Below, piece after piece: positions 11,587 through 24,645 of a DNA stretch of 64,000 nt. This DNA comes from Paramecium pentaurelia (lineage: Eukaryota; Ciliophora; Oligohymenophorea; Peniculida; Parameciidae). A program made the translations under genes and the position numbers. The DNA lies in assembly GCA_905183005.1 (NCBI GenBank), contig CAJJDO010000035.1, forward strand, positions 146,338 to 210,337, read 5' to 3'. Each line of letters opens with the position of its first letter. The stretch's first letter is position 1. The notes beneath the pieces were generated by a model. That model had not been told where the DNA came from and did not search any database. It saw only the letters and a list, made by a program, of their open reading frames with translations.

Positions 11587-13618
11587 TCACCTAATATGCA
11601 TATTAATTCTTTATTCAAATTTCTTCTTTGAATCATCTATTATACTTTATTATTATGGAATTGTAAAGAAATATTTTTGATTGATTTTATTTTTGCCATT
11701 ACCTACTTTTTGTATCCAAATTAGATTCAAAACTTCTTGGCTTCTCACATCTCTAAATAATTTCAATACTGTAATCAGAGATAAATATTACAACATTGCT
11801 GAAATATATAAATAACAAAGAGTTCCTAAATTAATTATATTATTGTTTACCTGTAGGTGTTTTTAATAAATCTGTTAATAAAATTACAATAGATAATGAA
11901 CCAAAACAAATTTCTAAGAATACTCCTGCATAAATTAAAATTTATATTTTGATGATTACTTTTTTATCTGCATTAAGATTGGCAGTTCTTATTTATTTTT
12001 ATTATGCTTATATTTCTGATTAATAATCCTCTGCAGATAATACTTTAGTTTTCCTATCATCATTTAATTAAATATCAAATAAAGCTTCTCTATTACAATT
12101 CTTAATTGTAGCTTTTTTAAACTTTTTTGTTTCTAATACTTACTATTTAGTTTTCTCAACAATCTTAATTTACATATTCTTTATTTTTCTAATATTCTAT
12201 CTATTTTTATCAATATCCCATTTCACATTTTCTTAATTATTATCATCATCTTCATTCAATAAACAAGAATTAACTTTTTAATGAAATACTCCCTCATCTT
12301 TAGAACTCTATGATTCTTCACTAACTATTGTTTTTAATTGGTTTTTCTGTAAATCTTTATTTGGTTCTAAATCATAAGAACTTTGAACAACTTTAATTTT
12401 AATCTATTAATCTTGTAATTCATTAATTGAATTTTATTGTTTTTTAAAAGAAACAGACTTTTTTAAATTAGATAGATTTAATTTTTCAATAGACACAATA
12501 GCTCTTAATGTTGATATTTATTCATTGTTATCTTCACTACCACTCTAAGAACTAAGTCTTAAAACTTATTAATCTTAAGTTTCTGGTGATTAAAGTTATT
12601 CATCTTATTATATTCCTAATGAACTCTTTGAGAATACTATCTTTCAAATTTATAGATATCTTACTTATTACTATTAATTTTCTTGAACAGATTTTTCTTC
12701 AATAACCTTCTCCATTTCCTTACTATCTTTGTCTAATTTCCTTAATTGTGATTCTATACATTGATTTAACAATCTTCCATAAAGAAAGAATTCAAATATA
12801 AAGGAACTTTTTATATTAATTTCAATATTACATGAAATTTAAAAGTAAGATTGCATATGCTATGTAAAGAATAGTTTTATATTACTGACTTAATCTTAAT
12901 CCTAATTAAATATTTAAGTTACCATTTAATGTACTAATTGTTAATTGTATTAACAAAACAAATAGAAGTCTTATTTTCATTATATCTTTATAGTAAACGA
13001 ATATCCATTTTCTTGTTTCAATTTTTAATTCATTTCTAAATAATAATAATTGAGATTTTGAATTTTAGTTTCTTTCTGAAACATTAAATGAAATTTCATC
13101 ATACATTGTATACCAAACCATCAATAATATGCCATATATATAAAATAGAATAGTGTACACTACTTCTGCTAGGATTCTTTCATAAACTCTTTTATCACGA
13201 TCCTACCTTTATGATGAATATTACAAATGGTTTAATAGGATCTAAAGTAAGCCATATGATTTTTAAAACATTGAATAAAATTGTTAAACACAAAATACAA
13301 TTTAATGGAGAACCTAGAAAATTCTTTAGATAACTTAATCCTCTAGAAAGTATAATTATCTCTGAAGTACCTTTAATATGTTGGAATTTTATTAGTTTTT
13401 AAAGATAGTTGAAGTTGTTTCATTGTTAGAACAAGTAGCAATATAAAAAGAATTAAAAATAATCCTATAAATGTGAAATAAGAGGCAACATGAAGTTCCT
13501 CTAATTTTTATGAACAATCCATTCCAAAATACCCTAAATCACATTAGCAAGCTTAATCAAAATACAATCCTCTTCCATTACAATTTGAATTATCTAATTC
13601 TTTTTAAACGGAACTCAT
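11587..13618 (-). CDS. EGF-like/seven-span membrane protein
   Basis: A 635-aa model with introns at 13343-13370, 13203-13224, 12807-12831, 12641-12664 and 11826-11850; the length closes in frame. Residues ~9-33 form one EGF-like module (CNGRGLYFDQACQCDLGYFGMDC). Five hydrophobic spans follow (TFIGLFLILFILLLVLT; LNCILCLTILFNVLKIIW; YTILFYIYGILLMVW; KIRLLFVLLIQLTISTL; LYIAYAILLLNFI), then a ~250-residue Ser/Glu/Gln-rich loop, then two more spans and a basic tail. EGF outside with seven spans suggests a receptor or adhesion protein, possibly GPCR-like with a very long third cytoplasmic loop; this is inference. No signal peptide; the frame is open upstream of the ATG, so the start is uncertain. 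Confidence 0.72.
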
Positions 13619-13969
13619 ATTAATGTTATAATAATCATTTATAAAATCTATAAATTCAATTTAAACTCAATTTTTTTCAATTTACATCTTAAATCTTAAA
13701 TTGAATCAATTCTTGTGTAAAATATAATAATAATAGCAACATTTTAATTGTAATCCAATTTTTTTATATTTTTGTATTATAAGAATAATAATATAATTAA
13801 TTTCTTAAGAGATAATAATTAGAAATATTATCTATTCAATTAGAAAATAAGAATATTAAAATTATATGATTAATCTAAAGATGATAATTATATTGAAAAT
13901 AAATGATTTTTGCCTAAAATACTGAAAAATCATTTAGATTTATTAATTTTTATTACATAACAATAATTA
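13619..13969. other. Divergent intergenic region
   Basis: AT-rich spacer between the EGF membrane gene (-) and the kinase (+). No gene or structured RNA recognised. Confidence 0.5.
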
Positions 13970-15566
13970 ATGGGTTGTGTATCACCAAAAGATTAGAAAA
14001 AGTCAATCGTTATTAAATCTTCTAGAACATCAAGTGCTCGTTAACCAGTCTAATAAGCAGTGAGTTCTCCTTGTGTTTTTGAAGAGACTGAAAATATAGA
14101 GACAGATTATATTCTTCATAAGTTAGATCCTTTGACTAGTATTGTTTTTATAAACTATAATTATAGCTTAAAGAAGTTATATAATGAAAGGGGTTTCTAA
14201 ATAAAATAGTATTTCAAGGATTGTAAGGACTTATAATTGTGATAATATTCGTAATGAATAATAACTTTAAGAATTCCAAGAGAATATAAATATATTATTT
14301 TAGTTGGTATTGGCTGTGTTTAAAACTTTAGAAACATTTGAATGTTTAAAGCACACTTTCTTATTATTGTAATAAGAAAAAAATAAGTTTGATAGGTGAG
14401 TATTTAGATGGTGGAAATATGTTATTGAAATTGGATGTATTTAGTTAAATGTAATAATTTGTAATGATTGAAATATTTTGTTAAATCATGGCTGGATTAT
14501 AGTACTTACATGAGAATTAAATAACTCATGGGTATATATTATATCAATTTTATAGAGATATTCGTTTAGAACATATAATGTTTACAAATAAATCATTAGA
14601 AAAGATTAAATTAGTGGATTTTGGTATTTCTAATTCTTTGAAATCTTAATGTACAAATTGGAAACCAACAACAACAATGCATGAATTATCATTTAGATCA
14701 CCTGAATCTTTAAAAGGATAAACATCAATGAAATCTGATATATGGTCATGTGGTTGTCTTCTCTATTTCTTCCTTACATCTCACATGCCTTTTTAAGCAA
14801 ATAACGTATAATCTTTGAAAAATTCAATATTAAGGGGAGTACCAAACTTTGAAGGTTAAGAATGGAATAGTATTAATCCTGCTCTTAAATAATTAATTAG
14901 TAAAATGTTACATCCAAATCCATAATAGAGACCATCTGCTTAATAAGTATTGAATCATAATGTATTTGTTGGGAGAGCTCGAATTCTCAAGAATCCAAAC
15001 AAGACATTATAAAGACATATGAGAGAATTTAAAGTATTTTTATATATATATATATAAAGATATCATCATAATTATCAACGGCAATGTTAATTTATATTGC
15101 AGAAAATTTAATGTCTGATTAAGATAAGAAGAAGTTAATGGATGAATTTATGAAATTTGATTTAAATAATGATGGTTTATTGACAAAAGAAGAATTATTA
15201 AGTGTTTATTCAAGAACATTACCACATGATAGAGCATTAAAAGAAGTCAATAATATATTTAAGAAGATCGATGTAAATGGTAGTGGTAAAATAGATTACC
15301 AAGGTATAACTTAATTATGAAAAGCAGAATTTGTAATAGCAACAATAGATTAAAAGAAATATTTCAACAAAGAAAAGTTGATGATGATTTTTTAATAAAT
15401 TGACAGTGATCATAGTGGTTATTTAAATAAAGAGGAACTTAAAAGATTATTAAGAGATATGTCTATACCAATAAAAAAATATGAATAGTTATCAAAATAA
15501 TTAGATTAAAATGGAGATGGATAAATTAATTAAGAAGAATTTATAGGAATGATACTTTAAATATGA
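13970..15566 (+). CDS. Calcium-dependent protein kinase-like (kinase plus four EF-hands)
   Basis: A 490-aa model with introns at 14139-14166, 14307-14331, 14532-14555, 15034-15059 and 15304-15324. It starts MGCVSPK, a good N-myristoylation/palmitoylation signal for membrane attachment. The kinase domain (~50-310) shows ATP-site Lys in IMKGVSK, hinge EYLDGGNML, catalytic loop HGDIRLEHIM, metal site LVDFGIS, and SPESL/DIWSCGCLL. The Gly-rich loop is not recognisable and HRD reads HGD, so activity is likely but the N-lobe is divergent. Four EF-hand loops follow: DLNNDGLLTKEE, DVNGSGKIDYQAE, DSDHSGYLNKEE, DQNGDGQINQEE, all with good Ca ligands. The role is Ca-triggered phosphorylation, expected in ciliary or exocytotic signalling. 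Confidence 0.9.
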
Positions 15567-15655
15567 GATTTATATTAATTATTATTATTATAAATATATA
15601 TATATTTAATGTCTCTAAAAATAAATATTTAATTAATTTGTAAGATATTATTTAA

Positions 15656-18600
15656 TCAAATTGCTGTGTCTAAAAAGAATCCAGTAATAGTTGTATTAAT
15701 TGATGGAATATTAATTAATTTTCGTCCATTGAATATATAATCTTATGGAAAGTTTTCTTCTATTAATTTCTTTGTAGTTTCTGATATTAATACTCTACCT
15801 TCTTCAGAACTGCTTTCCATTTTATTTGCAATGAGAATGTCCTTACCATATACATCATATCTAATGATATCTGTACCAATAATACCACCAATTACATTAC
15901 CCTATTATATTAATTATAAATACTGTATGTATTCCAATCCTCATATGAAGATCTTGATACTTTATTTAATTTCTTACTCTTGTTATTGCTTCCAACATAT
16001 TGAGACTCATTTCAACTACATTTAATGCTTCTTAAATTGGATCTCTTTTGAAATTATCTGTTACACCTATTACAACATAACAATCACCAATTGTATATAA
16101 TTTGAATACATTATTAACTTAAGTTAATGTATCAAATTCATCAAATAAATTTTTAAGCATTGAAACAACTTCTTCTGGTTATACACTTGATGAATACTTA
16201 GTAAATCCAGCAATATCTGCAAATAAGATTGTACAATCATTATAAACATCAGAGAATAATCTTGCACTTGTAGAATCATCTAAAAATTAACTTAAAACAT
16301 GAATAGGTAATAAACAACTTAAGAGATTTATTTTATCTTCTTTCTTTATCTCTATTTATTCTTAATTAAGCATTTATTTATAAGAAAACAAATAACTTAA
16401 TAGTTCTCTTTATAATAATAAAGCAATTGAAATTAATAGAAAAAATACTTCCCAAATATTTATTATAAATACTGAACTAATAATAATTAACCAAGCAGTT
16501 AACATAAATGCACAAATTAATATCTTTTCTTAAACATATAACCATTTATGTGCAAATAATAAACAACTAGTAATTATTGATTCAATTGATAAAATTACTG
16601 ATTTATCTTTATCTTAATCATAAAATACTCCTAATATAATACATTAAGATATTAATTAGATAATAATTACTTTCAATAATCTTTCTCTTTTCCATTCAAA
16701 AAAATGAGCTTTTAAAAAATATAATTCTATTAAAATAAAAAAACATCCTAATGCTCTTATTACTGCCTATTAAGTATTTACTTATTATAATTAAGAAAGT
16801 ATTATAAATAGGATATGTATCATTAAAAGAAGCAATAATGATACAAAAACACTTCTAATACCATTTTCTAATTCTTTACCATAATATCTACTGACATTTT
16901 CACTATTCTTAAATGCTTCAAACAAAAACTCTTTTGAAATCAAATGCCAATTATTATTATTATTCTCTTATAATGTTGTACTTCTACCTTCTAGAAAAAA
17001 CTCTTATATCTTAAATAAAGGGATAGTTTTATTAAAAACTTCTGGTTTTTATTTTATGAATAATTCTATATCATTAAATTTGATCACTCTAATTGCAGAA
17101 TCAATAAACTTCTTTTAATCATCTCTTCTACAATTAAATGGAGTCTATTCTTTCATTGAAGAATCCATTACATTCAAAGATTGATCTAATGGTATATCAG
17201 GTATACCAGCTAAAATATTCTAATTTGAAGGATCTTATTATGGAAGATGTATTGATGATTATTATTAATATTTATCAATTTTTTCTAATTATTATGACAT
17301 TTATTAATTCTATTGTTATTGTTGTTAACTGAATATAGATTTTTAATGAACTAATTTATTATTAGGACCTAAAACATTAAGATTTGGTTATAAAATATGA
17401 GGTGATTATATTTAACTAAGTGATGATAAATTTGTTTAATTACTCATTAAATTTCTCTTTGTTTATTTTCTAAATAATTATAATTAACTTGCTGTAAAAT
17501 TAAGAGTAGGTGTTTTTTAATTAATTATTTATTATTAAGTAGATAAAACCTATTAATTTGGTTATTATTATGATTAATTATATTATGGTTGATTTAATTA
17601 TTAATTATCCTCTTATTTCATAGAATTCAATTTATTAGTTAAATGTCTAGTAGTCTTTTATCTAATTGCTGCTATACTAATTTAATTTGGATTTCTAAAA
17701 GAGTTTTGTTATTATTAATTATTCAATACAAATTTCAATTTTTAATCAATATGTGGCATTTCTGATTTTTTTTATTTATTATTAAAAGATTATTCAAAAT
17801 TCCTTTTCTTTTCAATTAAATAAGTTTCAATTATACCTTTACCTTTAGCTTCAATTTTACTAGTTGTAAATTTAATTGATTTAACATTTTTTATTTAATC
17901 AAATGCTTAAAGAGATATTTATATTAAACCTTCTGGACAATGAGCACATAATCTACTAGTTGTATTGACAGTATCACCAATCAATGAAAATTATGGTTTT
18001 ATTGATCCAATCACACCCATTAGAACTCTACCATAATGTATACCAATTTTCAATCCAAAACTCTTTTAATTGGGTCCCCATTTAAAATTAGTAATTTCTT
18101 ATTGAATACCAAAAGCTAATTCTACTAATCTTTCTATAGGATTCTTTAAATGACCTTTTGGCTAAAATTTCTCTACACATTATAATCCTGAACAAGCCAT
18201 ATAAGTCTTTCCAACAGTCTCTATTTTCTAACAATTAGTTGATGAACAAATTTAATCAAATTATCGATAGATATTATCCATCAATTATACTATATTTTAA
18301 GCCTCTTCACTTACTATCATATCAAAACTACACATATCCACAAAGATTATACCAACCAATCCTTAATTCTCTGAAAAATTAAGATTTCCTTAATCAAGTC
18401 TACCTAATACAAATGGAGGTAATAATAATGACATTACTGATTAATACTTAGATCTTTCAATTTCTAATACTTTACCACAAATATAATCCTCTCTTTGAGT
18501 AACATCATCTTGATAACGAGATTATAGAGAAATAATACTAAAAGCCACAAATAATACTATTATTTCACCTAAATATACATCTTCTGCATTTTACATTTTA

Positions 18601-21600
18601 TTTGCATTTAACATAACTATTCCAGATATTAATGTCATTATTTATTAGATCACTATAAAAATGTATTTATAATTGATTTATTATGTCAATGAAAAAATGA
18701 CTAAATAATAAAAGATAAATGCATAAAATTATTTATCATGATCATATACATCAACACTTATTATGAATAATCTAAATATTGTTTACACAAATCCAAAATA
18801 TATTATTAACTTTTTATATTTTGGATAACAAGATTAATTAATAAGAAACACTTAACAAAAAGTTAAGAATAACATTATAGTAAATAATGCTGTATTGATT
18901 TTCTCAAATCTTAATCCATAATGTATTAATAAAAATATATCTAAACCAAAAAAATAACTTAGATTTGTTATAATTCCTATAAATTTCCATTTTGAAATAT
19001 ACATTTGTATAAATTCTTAATTATAAATATGTTCTTCAAAATTTAATGTATAATTATTTAATTAAATTAATTGATTCTTATTTTCTCCTAATATTTATTT
19101 TACTGATAAATCTATCTCTGAATCCTTGAACACTTTTTTTATTAAATATTAAATATTTTTCATACTCTACAATTCTTTTGTAATTGTTTCCAAAATTTAA
19201 TTAAAATCAATATCTTATTAAGATCTTTCTAAAAAACTATTATACAAATAAATGCTAAATTGTCCAAATAAATTAACTACTAATTTCATTGCCAATAATA
19301 TCAAAAATGACATTATAGTAGTAGGTTATATTAAAAACTATCTTAATATATCATAATCCAAATTTATCATCTCTATTGTTATATGTAATAATATCAATAA
19401 TAAGGTACTTAAAGATAAAAATAATGCTAAATAAATTTCCTTTGATAATAAAGCTAATTTAAAGAGATGTATTATTAAAATAAAACTAAAAAATAATGCT
19501 ATCTCTTCTTTTGTATTGTATACTCCTATTTAAATATCAGTGTTATAACAAATATATCTTACAACTGTTATTAAAAATACATCCATTATTGTTTCTAATA
19601 ATAATTCTACAATATGATTATTCTCTAAATCTAGTGATTTCTATTTAATTGTATTTATTTTCACACTCAAATATTCTTATTCTACAAAAATAGTCTTAAT
19701 TGCATATGTTAAAAGTATTGCTGGCACTAATATTTATAATATTAATAATCTATCTTTTGATAATAATTAACCATTATAATTTGGAAAACAATAGAATGTC
19801 ATTTACAATAATGCAAAACATAAATTCCATTAAATACATATACGTTATGTTGCATCTTTTATTTAAAATAATTAAAATCCAGTTTTAATTACTAAATTAT
19901 CAAACAATTCTAACTCATCTATATTTATTGAATATTAATTAATAAAACCCATTACATCTGATTCTATTTCATCATGTCTCTGATAAGAGAAATTACTCAT
20001 TTTCACTAAACCATGTGATCCTGCACTATAATTAACACATAAGGATGAAGAATATTCACTATCATATGTAGTTACAAAATTTAATAATTTTTACTTTAAA
20101 TTGTTGTTCATATTATAAACAATAATAATTTTATTAAAATGAATGATAAATCCAAAATGATTATTGAGGTATTTATCATTTAAAATTAAATCCAATACAT
20201 TTCCATCTATAATTAAAGCATTATTATTAATCTTAATTTTATCAGTTTGAACTTATGCATTTCTACGATTTAATTAATTTGAACTTTTCTTTGGATCCTC
20301 TTAGCTTAGACTACTAATAATTTATCTAATTTAATAAAGTATATCATCTCTTGAAGAAGATTAGAATATATATGTAATAGTTTCATTATGTAAAACACTA
20401 TTTTTAATACAAAATGGTAAAACTAATTCGTATGGTTTTTCTGATTAAATAACTACTCTTGCTCTATTAGTAATAAAGGATTCTTTAATTAAATCTTAAT
20501 TATCATTTTAACTTATCCCAAAAAGACCAATAATATCATACTAATTTTCAGATAATAATTCTATCAATTAAATAGTTTTCTCATAATCATTTATTATCAA
20601 ACTCTTTGATTCTTATAGATCTTATTATTTTATTGACATTTTTAAAAAACATACAATAATATCTCCTCTATTAATTAAATATTAGATTTATTTCTATAAT
20701 TATGTTTTCTTTACTAAATCGAATTTCTCATATCCAGGAATGTCAGAAATTGTTACAATACAGAATCTACACAATAATACCAATTAATTTGATTCTTTTA
20801 TTTAAAAATTATTATCTTAAATCATCATAGCTATAAATCTAGAAGGTATTTTAAACATTTTATTGTTTTTAGTTTCATCATAATCTATAAATCCTTAATG
20901 ATATAATCTATAATGAATTATGTAAGGAATTTCTAAATCATTAATTTTTAATACATAACAAAGTTACTCTTATTTATTATAACCATAAGTTTTATATGAA
21001 ATTTTGAAAAGTTTACTTAATTTTAATAATGCTTCATCTTCAGCTAGAAAATATTAATCAATGTTAAATTTAGGTTTTCTTATTCTATCTCTTTCTGTAA
21101 ATCCTAATTTTGAATTTTTTGAAGATAACCTGTTTTCTTCTCCTCCACTCATTAATTCACTTCTAGTTAGATGACACAATGATATAACAGAAAATAATTC
21201 AAAATATTAAAAAGGTTAGTTTAATCCTAATTCAACAAGTGTATTTTCCCTATAAATTTAGACTTATTTAACCTGTTCTTCCTCAGGTTCTTGACTAACT
21301 TAACTATGTTATTATTAATTTAAAAGATTCCCAGCTAACGTAGATTAAATTAATCCTCCATCCATACTGTGATAGATTTCTAATGAAGGTCTGGCACTAT
21401 TAGGATTATTAAATATAGGAGAATGAAGAGTTTAAGTGTTTTATTTAAAAAAAGGTCTCTTATTTTATCCATTATCTTTAACAATATTGAAATTAAATTA
21501 TTAATGAGAAGTTATGCTTAATTTTTAAGGAGGCACATTAGGACTAATTGTTTCAATCTTCTCTTGTAAGATTTCAATGTTTTAATCATTAACTTACTTA

Positions 21601-23114
21601 ATTAGATTATAATAAAATTAGGTTTTTTTAAAAGATTATGATAAAACTAAATCTGGAATCAAGGTTTGATCAATCTAATAAATAATATCTCCATGACATA
21701 AAGCTTCAATTTTTGCATCAGATAATATCTGAATATTTAGAAATACATGAGTAGTATCCATAATTTCTGTCATATTGATAGGATAATTTATATTCTATTA
21801 TTTACCAACTATTTTTGAATCCAATATCAATTCTTTGCAGTCTTTTGATTATAATTATGATCTATTTTCATTGATGATAAGAACTATATCAAATAAATGT
21901 AGAAATAAATTCAAATATGATGGTAAAATAGCCAAAAATTGTTGATAACAATGTAATAATATATGGTTGAATGATTAATTAGATTAGTATCCATAATATT
22001 AAATCAATGATGCAATTATGGGCATGATAATATATAGGAATAATTATAATATGCTAAGATTTTTATATCTATTTTTATTTTTCTATTGTTTTTTTACAGA
22101 TTAAACTTTTCTACAATATAATGATTGTCCACCAACATTGATTAATATTCCAAATACCCATTCACTAAACTATAATGCTTAACCAAAAAAAAGAATATTT
22201 TCTGGTAATATAGGTTCTCCTTTTGGATCTTTAGATAATTTAATATGACCTTCAAATTATTCAAAATTGTAATTATTATTAAAGCTTATTTTACCTTTTA
22301 AAATCTTCCTCAAATAATTCAAATCTCCTTTGTTAGGTGCATTCATTTCAACTTTTGTTGTCTTCATAGGTTCCTTACGTTAAAGAAAAGCTTATTTATA
22401 ATAACTTTTCGAATAAAAGTATCCATATCTATTACTCATATCTAATATGACTAAATCACCTGGACACTATTAATTACGGCTAAGAAGAATAAAGTCTCCT
22501 CTTTTCAAATTGCTATAATTTACATCCTCAACATTTGAAGCAGGTAGAATATCAGGCACATTTGATTAAGAGTCAAGGTATTATATACTTCTAATTGAAG
22601 ATGATCGTGCCTATTTGATGAAATTTTATGTATCATTAAAGACTAAGTCTTCACGTTTAAATCCTTTTAGTCTAGTATAGACAATGCGTGTTTATTACAA
22701 AATAGATTGCCAACTTTACTTTTACTCTATCAATAATTATATTGCTCTAATTCCAGCTTCAATTAGAAAGGGTAATAAGTAAACTATAAACAAAATGAGT
22801 CTATTTGTAAATTGTTCAATAATTACGATGGTATGACATCTTCTGTATTGTCATCATAAGCTATTCCTACTAAAATCAAAATAAAACTAGCAATAAGAAA
22901 CAGATCATTAACATAGTCTCCAAACATAGTGTTTAATAACTCCAGAATTTTCTAATCAATCATTCAAATTCAATACCTCCTTTAAGCATTCAGTCATATA
23001 CTCAAATAACCACTACTTCCCTCTTACTTTTTCTTCGTAACTCTATCCATGTTCAAAAGTAAGCTAACAATATTATTATTTTTATACATCAATTAGACTT
23101 TTTTATTTTTCCAT
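15656..23114 (-). CDS. Guanylyl cyclase fused to P-type ATPase (flippase)-like domain
   Basis: About 2,400 aa from MEKQKSLIDV. Introns I could place: 22952-22976, 22801-22826, 15902-15923; others must exist. The N-terminal half is P4-ATPase-like, with an early span pair and LKRGDFILLSRNQQCPGDL matching the actuator region, but the catalytic DKTGT is absent. The C-terminal half has two class III cyclase domains. The first (plus ~18.4-17.8 kb) reads KIETVGKTYMACSGL and PQFSLIGDTVN: Glu and Ser at the base-specifying positions, so GTP. The second (~16.3-15.8 kb) has ILFADIAGFTKYSS and TIGDCYVVIGV, the metal-binding C1 signature. So C2-like precedes C1-like. This ATPase-cyclase fusion is known from Paramecium, Tetrahymena and apicomplexans. 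It makes cGMP at the plasma or ciliary membrane. Confidence 0.9.
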
Positions 23115-23722
23115 TTTCTAATTTATTTTTATTGAATTTCTTAAACAAATTCATATTCAATTCCTCATTATTTTAATGAATATTCTTAAAATAGACAATA
23201 AAAAAATAATACTTTAATTCAATCTAAAATATTCTTAAGATTTCTTACTTAATTATCATATTTTATTGTATTGGTATTGATATTTTAATACTAAATCTAA
23301 TCAACAAATTAAGAAAGATGATGATCTCTTCTTAAATAAGACAATATACTATAAAAATTGGTAATTTATGATGTTAAATTAATTTAGATATAATTTGTCT
23401 TTAAAAATTAGTTATGGTTTGATTAAAAATGTTGAAATTTAGTGTTTATAAATTCAAATTATTAGTACTTATTTTTATTTTAAGTTTGTTATAAAATTTA
23501 ATTTTTAATATTTTCATTAAAATTAGTATTATATTGATATCTCAATATTTATTGCAATTATATAACAAAATGAATGAGATATTTTATGATTATAAATGAT
23601 TTTGGAATCAATTAGAATTAATTATATGATTTAACTTATTAATTGTATTAAATATGAATATTATATATTAGTAAATTTGATTATTTAAATTTAAAACATT
23701 TTACTATTATTATTTTGTTATC
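23115..23722. other. Divergent intergenic region
   Basis: About 600 bp of very AT-rich sequence between the cyclase (-) and a coiled-coil gene (+). I see no gene in it. Confidence 0.5.
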
Positions 23723-24594
23723 ATGAATTGTGATACAGGAAAAAGTGCATCAATAAGATTAGTAAATATTGAATATCAAATGTTAAGTCCACTCAACTAT
23801 TATATTTTATGGATTACAAAATTCATGAATATAGTCCTGAAGAATTGTATGAAAACAAAGCTAGATTATTTGAATCATTAATGTTAGAATGGAATAATAT
23901 GAGTGCCAATTAACAAGAAAAATTTTGTAAAAAAGTTTAATTTACCAATGGAGGTGAAAAAGCAAAATAGCGCAAAGATGAATCTACTCTTGAATCATTG
24001 TATGAAACTGCAGTTGAAAAATATGAACAAGGATAATAATTAATAATTGAAGAAAAAAATGAAAGAAAAGCAAGTTCTAAGGAAATATAATTAGCTGAAA
24101 TAATTAAAGAAAAAAGTATATATAAATTTAAATTTATCCAAGAAAATAACAAATAATCTAAATATTCTGAGGACTAAAAACAAGAACCTTTAATCTCTAA
24201 TTAAGAATTTTCAGAAAAAGAAACTAATTCTCAATAGCCTTAATTCAAAAGTTAAAAATCTTTAATTAATTAATAAATTGAAGAACATCATGTCGATATC
24301 AATATTAACTAAATTAATGAAAAAGATGAGAATATAAAATAAGAAAATGAAATCGATGAATAAAAAAATAATCTTAGAATGAAAAATCCAGAAGTTGGTA
24401 AGAAACTCTCTCAAAAGGGAACAGTTGAGAGAATAAAGTCAAAACGTAGCTCTATTTAAAAGAGAGCATTAAGTCCTTCTAAATAAATTTAATTAGAATA
24501 GCAAAAGAATCAAAAATACTTTTTTATAGATGAAACACTTAACTTAAAACAACTCAAAGATTAGATTAAGAATTTATTAAAATAAAATGAATGA
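23723..24594 (+). CDS. Glu/Lys/Gln-rich coiled-coil protein, unknown
   Basis: A 281-aa model starting MNCDTGKSAS with one intron at 23762-23787; an internal ATG at 23809 lies in the same frame after splicing. The sequence is highly charged and helical throughout, with a basic Ser-rich patch (SKRSSIQKRALSPSK) near residue 230 and no membrane segment. Cytosolic or cytoskeletal role inferred from composition only. Its TGA is 51 bp from the convergent stop of the next gene. Confidence 0.7.
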
Positions 24595-24645
24595 AATTAA
24601 TAATTATAAGGTTTTATAATATATATATATATAAATATCTATGAA

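Noticed and set aside
13343..13370. Apparent +1 frameshift in the EGF membrane gene
   Set aside because: A 28-nt GTACTT...TAG intron restores the frame and gives a continuous protein, as does a 22-nt intron at 13203-13224.
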